Positions 59,895 through 64,000 of a stretch of DNA of 64,000 nt are shown one piece after another; the first letter of the stretch is position 1; each line of letters opens with the position of its first letter. The position numbers and the translations under genes were made by a program. Below the pieces are notes generated by a model. It saw only the letters and a list, made by a program, of their open reading frames with translations, was not told where the DNA came from and did not search any database. Source of the DNA: Pseudomonas sp. MRSN 12121 (GTDB lineage: Bacteria > Pseudomonadota > Gammaproteobacteria > Pseudomonadales > Pseudomonadaceae). The stretch lies in the NCBI RefSeq assembly GCF_000931465.1, contig NZ_CP010892.1, positions 6,657,388 through 6,721,387 on the forward strand, given 5' to 3'.

Positions 59895-61871
59895 TCAGCG
59901 GAAGCGATCGACCTCCTGCCGCAGGTCCGCCGCCAGTTGCTCCAGCTCCTTGGCGGTAATCGCCAGGTTGGAGACCACCTCGCGCTGTTCGCTGTTGGCC
60001 AGGGCGATGCTTTGCAGGTTGCTGCTGAGCAGGGTCGCAGTGCTGCTCTGCTCCTGGGTCGCGGTGGTGATCGCGGCAAACTGCTCGCCGGCCGCGCGGC
60101 TCTGCTCGTCGATGCGCGCCAGGGCCGAGGCGACATTGGCGTTGCGGGCCAGGCCTTCCTGCATCAGCACGTTGCCTTGTTCCATGGTGGCGATGGCGTT
60201 GCCGGTTTCCTGCTGGATGCTGTTGATCATCCCCGAGATTTCGTCGGTCGCTTCGCGGGTCCGCGAGGCCAGGTTGCGCACCTCGTCGGCGACCACGGCA
60301 AAACCGCGACCCTGCTCGCCGGCGCGGGCGGCTTCGATGGCGGCGTTGAGCGCCAGCAGGTTGGTCTGGTCGGCGATCGAGGTGATCACGCCGACGATGC
60401 CGCCGATTTCCTCGGAGCGCTGGCCCAGAGTGTTGATCACCGTGGCGGTGCTGTTCAGGGCGCCGGCGATCTGTTCCAGCGAGGCCGAGGCTTCATCCAT
60501 GGAGGTGCGGCCGATGCGGGTCTGCTGGGCATTCTCCTGCGCCAGGCGCTCGGTGTTGCCCATGTTGTCGGCAATGTTCAGCGAGGTGGCGCTGAACTCT
60601 TCCACCGCCCCGGCCATGCTGCTGATCTCGCCCGACTGCTGTTCCATGCCTTCATAGGCGCCCCCCGACAGCCCGGACAGCGCCTGGGCCCGGCCATTGA
60701 CCTCCTGGGCCGCCTTGCGGATGTGCTCGACCATGGTCGACAGCGCCTGGCCCATCTGGTTGAAACTGCCGGCCAGCTGGCCGATTTCATCTTGGCTGGC
60801 GACCTTCAGGCGCGCGCTCAGGTCACCCTTGCCCAGGGCATCGGCCTGGCGCACCAGGTCGCCCAGCGGCGCCAGTTTGCTGCGCAGCAGCCAGACCGTG
60901 GCGCCCACCGCCAGCAACATCGCCAGCAGGCTGCCGATGACCAGGCGCGTGCCGACGCTCCAGGTCACCGCGCGGATTTCGGCTTTCGGCATGCTGGCCA
61001 CCACCGACCAGGGCCCACCTTCGAAGGGCACGACCACGCTGTAGAAGTCCTCGCCCTGGTCGCTCCAGAAGCGCCCCTTGCCCGGCTGCCTGGCCAGCTC
61101 GGCCAGGGTCTTCGCCGACTGTTCCGGGGCCTGCACGCCAGCCGGCGGCACCAGCCATTTCTGCTGTTCGTCGAGCAAGGCCAGGGAACCGGTCTGGCCG
61201 ATGCGGAAACGCTTGAGGTTGTCGAACTGGGCGTTCTGCGCGTCGGTGTAGTCGAAACCGACGAACAGCACCGCGATCACCTTGCCGCTGCTGTCCCGCA
61301 CGGGCGTGTACTGGGTCATGTAGAGGCGATCGAAGAGCAGCGCACGGCCGACATAGCCCTGCCCGGCCATGAGCTTCTGGTAGGCCGGGTGCGCGTGGTC
61401 CAGCAGGGTGCCGATGGCGCGGCTGCCGTCCTGTTTGCTCAGCGAGGTGCTGATACGCACGAAGTCGTCGCCGCTGCGCACGAACACGGTCGCCACACCG
61501 GCGGTCATCTGCTTGAACTCGTCGACTTCCTCAAAGTTGTTGTTCAGCACCACATCACCCAGGTGCAGACCGGGGGTCTGGGTACCGGCCACCGTCACCG
61601 GCTGCTCCAAGTGCAGGCTCAGGCCGCCGCTGAAGCGCTTCTCGAACAGCCCGCTGAGGCGCTGGGTACTTTCCCGCAGGGTGCCGTGGAAGGTGTTGAG
61701 CTGGTCGGCCAGCAGCCGCGCCTCGCTGGCCAGGTGTTCTTCCCGGGTGTCGAGGTTGGCGGCGTCCAGCGAACGCAGGGCGAAAACGGTACTGCCGCTG
61801 ATCACGACCGCCAGTATCACGGCGAGGGCAAGACCAAGCTGCGAGGCGATCCGGGCACGAGGTTGAGGCAT
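59895..61871 (-). CDS. Methyl-accepting chemotaxis protein with Cache-type sensor
   Basis: A 658-residue chemoreceptor with a TM helix near the N-terminus (about 13-32), a periplasmic Cache_3-type sensor (about 35-300, with YDTDAQ- and VGFDYTDAQ-like sequence), a second TM (about 305-325), HAMP, and a signalling domain containing ITSIADQTNLLALNAAIEAA and GRGFAVVADEVRNLAS. I chose ATG 61871, which has AGGAG ahead of it; an upstream start would add an unlikely 15-residue tail. The ligand cannot be read from the sequence. Confidence 0.9.
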   Translation of the reverse strand: MPQPRARIASQLGLALAVILAVVISGSTVFALRSLDAANLDTREEHLASEARLLADQLNTFHGTLRESTQRLSGLFEKRFSGGLSLHLEQPVTVAGTQTPGLHLGDVVLNNNFEEVDEFKQMTAGVATVFVRSGDDFVRISTSLSKQDGSRAIGTLLDHAHPAYQKLMAGQGYVGRALLFDRLYMTQYTPVRDSSGKVIAVLFVGFDYTDAQNAQFDNLKRFRIGQTGSLALLDEQQKWLVPPAGVQAPEQSAKTLAELARQPGKGRFWSDQGEDFYSVVVPFEGGPWSVVASMPKAEIRAVTWSVGTRLVIGSLLAMLLAVGATVWLLRSKLAPLGDLVRQADALGKGDLSARLKVASQDEIGQLAGSFNQMGQALSTMVEHIRKAAQEVNGRAQALSGLSGGAYEGMEQQSGEISSMAGAVEEFSATSLNIADNMGNTERLAQENAQQTRIGRTSMDEASASLEQIAGALNSTATVINTLGQRSEEIGGIVGVITSIADQTNLLALNAAIEAARAGEQGRGFAVVADEVRNLASRTREATDEISGMINSIQQETGNAIATMEQGNVLMQEGLARNANVASALARIDEQSRAAGEQFAAITTATQEQSSTATLLSSNLQSIALANSEQREVVSNLAITAKELEQLAADLRQEVDRFR

Positions 61872-62061
61872 GACAGCTCCTGGCCGAGAGACCGGATCGT
61901 CCTGATCTCGTCCCACGCTCGGCGATTTCTTCTAGTAGGAATGAGGTGTCGAAACCATCCAGAACGAAGGTTCCACTTCCAAGGATTCGGCGGCGTCGAT
62001 CAATACTTGAGCGAATCGGACGGGTATCGTGCAGGCCCCTTGCCACGGCACCTTCATCGTT

Positions 62062-62982
62062 TCAGCCGAGGCGCTCTACCGCGGGCAATTGCATGGCCCG
62101 GACCTCGTTCTGGAGAAAATCGCTGAGGCGGCGCAAACGTTCACCTCCGGGCCGGGTCTTGGGCCATACCAGGTAATAGTTCTCGCCACTGGCCACCGCT
62201 GTCGGCCACGGCAGGCTCAGGCGTCCCTGGGCCACATCCTCGGCCACCATCAACAGGTCGCCCATGGACACCCCATAACCACGCGCCGCGGCGATCATGC
62301 CCAGCTCCAGGGTGTCGAATACCTGGCCGCCCTTGAGCGACACCTGTCCGGACAGCCCCATGCGCTCCAGCCAGTTGCGCCAGTCGCGACGGTCCGGGGT
62401 CGGGTGCAGCAGCTCGGTGGCCGCCAGCCGCGCCACGTCCCAGGGCTGATCGTTGAGCAGGTTCGGCGCCCCTACCGGGATCAGCAGTTCCGGAAACAGG
62501 TAGCTGGCCTCCCAGTCCGGGGGAAAGTGACCATTGCTCAACAGCACCGCGCAGTCGAATGGCTCCTGGTTGAAGTCCACCGAGTCGACGTCCATCCAGG
62601 CACTGGTCAATTGCACTTCGTTGCCCGGCTGCAAATGCCGGAAGCGGCTCAGGCGCGCCAGCAACCAGCGCATGGTCAGGGTCGAGGGTGCCTTCATGCG
62701 CAGGATGTCATCCTCGGCGCGCAGGGTATTGCAGGCGCGCTCGAGGGCGGTGAAGCCTTCGCGGATGCCCGGCAACAGCAACCGCGCGGCCTCGGTCAGT
62801 TGCAGGTTGCGCCCGCTGCGCTGGAACAGCCGGCAGGCGAAGTGTTCTTCCAGGGTACGGATATGCCGGCTGACGGCACTCTGGGTAATCGACAGTTCCT
62901 CGGCCGCGCGAGTGAACGAGCTGTGCCGCGCCGCGGCCTCGAAGGCGCGCAAGGCATACAGGGGCGGAAGACGACGGGGCAT
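62062..62982 (-). CDS. LysR-family transcriptional regulator (GcvA-like)
   Basis: A 306-residue LysR regulator with N-terminal helix-turn-helix LRAFEAAARHSSFTRAAEEL and SITQSAVSRHIRTLE (about 9-45), followed by a two-lobed effector-binding domain. The start MPRRLPPLYALRAFEAAARH resembles the GcvA subgroup. I chose ATG 62982; the longer form adds 15 residues with no ribosome-binding site. It is convergent with nothing nearby and divergent from the MATE gene, which it may regulate. Confidence 0.88.
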   Translation of the reverse strand: MPRRLPPLYALRAFEAAARHSSFTRAAEELSITQSAVSRHIRTLEEHFACRLFQRSGRNLQLTEAARLLLPGIREGFTALERACNTLRAEDDILRMKAPSTLTMRWLLARLSRFRHLQPGNEVQLTSAWMDVDSVDFNQEPFDCAVLLSNGHFPPDWEASYLFPELLIPVGAPNLLNDQPWDVARLAATELLHPTPDRRDWRNWLERMGLSGQVSLKGGQVFDTLELGMIAAARGYGVSMGDLLMVAEDVAQGRLSLPWPTAVASGENYYLVWPKTRPGGERLRRLSDFLQNEVRAMQLPAVERLG

Positions 62983-63139
62983 GGCAGCACTCCACAGGCG
63001 CAAGGGCGACAACTTAGCAGAATTCACCCAGCATGAGTTTTAATCATGCTACCAATCGTTTTTATCCCTTTGTGCAAGTCGCCCAGAGCACCGAGAATCA
63101 ACGTTCTTGACTCCCTCCCCGCGCTTGAGACCGATGATC

Positions 63140-64000
63140 ATGCAGCATCCAGCACGTACCGAACTCTGGGCCATTCTGCGGTTGGCCGGACCGCTGATCG
63201 CCTCGCAGTTGGCGCACATGCTGATGGTCCTGACCGACACCCTGATGATGGCCCGCCTCAGCCCGGAAGCCCTGGCCGGCGGCGGCCTGGGCGCGGCCAC
63301 CTATTCGTTCGTGTCGATTTTCTGCATCGGCGTGATCGCCGCGGTCGGCACCCTGGTCGCGATCCGCCAGGGCGCCGGCGACATCGAGGGCGCCGCCCGC
63401 CTGACCCAGGCCGGGCTCTGGCTGGCCTGGCTGATGGCGCTGGTCGCCGGCTTGCTGTTGTGGAACCTCAAGCCGGTATTGCTGCTGTTCGGCCAGACCG
63501 AGAGCAACGTGCAGTCCGCCGGCCAGTTCCTGCTGATCTTGCCGTTCGCCCTGCCCGGCTACCTGAGCTTCATGGCCCTGCGCGGCTTCACCAGCGCCAT
63601 CGGCCGCGCCACGCCGGTGATGGTCATCAGCCTGGGCGGCACCGTGGCCAACTTCCTGCTCAACTACGCCTTGATCACCGGCATGTTCGGCTTGCCGAAA
63701 CTGGGGCTGGTGGGCATCGGCCTGGTCACCGCGATCGTCGCCAACTGCATGGCCCTGGCGCTGGCCTGGCATATCAAGCGGCATCCGGCCTATGCCGCCT
63801 ACCCGCTGCGCCAGGGCCTGGCGCGGCCCAACCGCCAGTACCTGCGGGAACTGTGGCGCCTGGGCCTGCCCATCGGCGGCACCTATGCGGTGGAAGTCGG
63901 GCTGTTCGCCTTCGCCGCGCTGTGCATGGGCACCATGGGCAGCACCCAGCTGGCGGCGCACCAGATCGCCCTGCAGATCGTCTCGGTGGCCTTCATGGTG
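63140..64000 (+). CDS. MATE-family multidrug efflux protein (partial, NorM-like)
   Basis: The first 287 residues of a MATE pump; the window ends inside the gene. At least six hydrophobic segments are visible. The start ARTELWAILRLAGPLIASQL is typical of NorM, and LGAATYSFVSIFCIGVIAAV follows. It should use Na+ or H+ to export cationic drugs. ATG 63134 is an equally possible start (two residues longer). Confidence 0.85.
   Translation, partial: MQHPARTELWAILRLAGPLIASQLAHMLMVLTDTLMMARLSPEALAGGGLGAATYSFVSIFCIGVIAAVGTLVAIRQGAGDIEGAARLTQAGLWLAWLMALVAGLLLWNLKPVLLLFGQTESNVQSAGQFLLILPFALPGYLSFMALRGFTSAIGRATPVMVISLGGTVANFLLNYALITGMFGLPKLGLVGIGLVTAIVANCMALALAWHIKRHPAYAAYPLRQGLARPNRQYLRELWRLGLPIGGTYAVEVGLFAFAALCMGTMGSTQLAAHQIALQIVSVAFMV

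Overview
The chromosomal flanks look like a GC-rich gamma-proteobacterium, most likely Pseudomonas of the fluorescens/protegens/chlororaphis type. The codon bias is strongly G/C-ending, there is a Pseudomonas-style REP pair near 59.85 kb, and the proteins (ComM, MATE pump, Cache chemoreceptor, LysR regulator, TagTSRQ-like genes) are Pseudomonas-like. This is inference from sequence alone.

Layout. (1) 1-1.84 kb: the end of a three-gene operon resembling the glutamine kinase, gamma-glutamyl-CDP-amidate hydrolase and phosphoglutamine cytidylyltransferase genes that make cytidine diphosphoramidate in Campylobacter. (2) 1.95-41.8 kb: comM (yifB, Mg-chelatase-like) is cut in two by an island of about 38.4 kb (about 2973-41329) with imperfect 17-bp terminal inverted repeats. 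Its right end carries four overlapping genes, three of them tyrosine recombinases or relatives. (3) 41.8-64 kb: native chromosome with a DUF4432 sugar-epimerase-like gene, an eleven-gene srfA-srfB-srfC/TagTSRQ-like envelope operon, a REP pair, a chemoreceptor, a LysR regulator and a MATE pump.

The island is a nest of defence genes and insertions. From left to right it holds small accessory genes (AbrB-like and DUF2384-like); an intact adenosine deaminase, HAM1-like and SIR2-like operon that matches the Kongming (KomABC) anti-phage system; a deleted IS1182-type element; a graspetide-type RiPP cluster (precursor with four TKT/acidic repeats, an ATP-grasp ligase split by an IS3-family element, and a PycTM-like membrane protein); integrase remnants; a winged-helix Rep-like gene; and a Gabija-type OLD nuclease/UvrD helicase pair. 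The nuclease gene is split by a 15.86-kb arsenic-resistance element, which duplicated 6 bp (GGTGAC) at its target. The element has IS21-like multi-repeat ends but no transposase.

The arsenic element encodes several layers of detoxification: arsenate reduction (two LMW-phosphatase-type ArsC), arsenite export (Acr3), chaperone/ATPase (ArsD, ArsA), organoarsenical handling (ArsH, an ArsN-like acetyltransferase), 1-arseno-3-phosphoglycerate formation and export (GAPDH, ArsJ), and a MarR-controlled set with an MFS pump and a flavoprotein ending in Cys-Cys pairs. Overall the island shows successive insertions that broke comM, the graspetide ligase and gajA and left the Kom-like operon whole.
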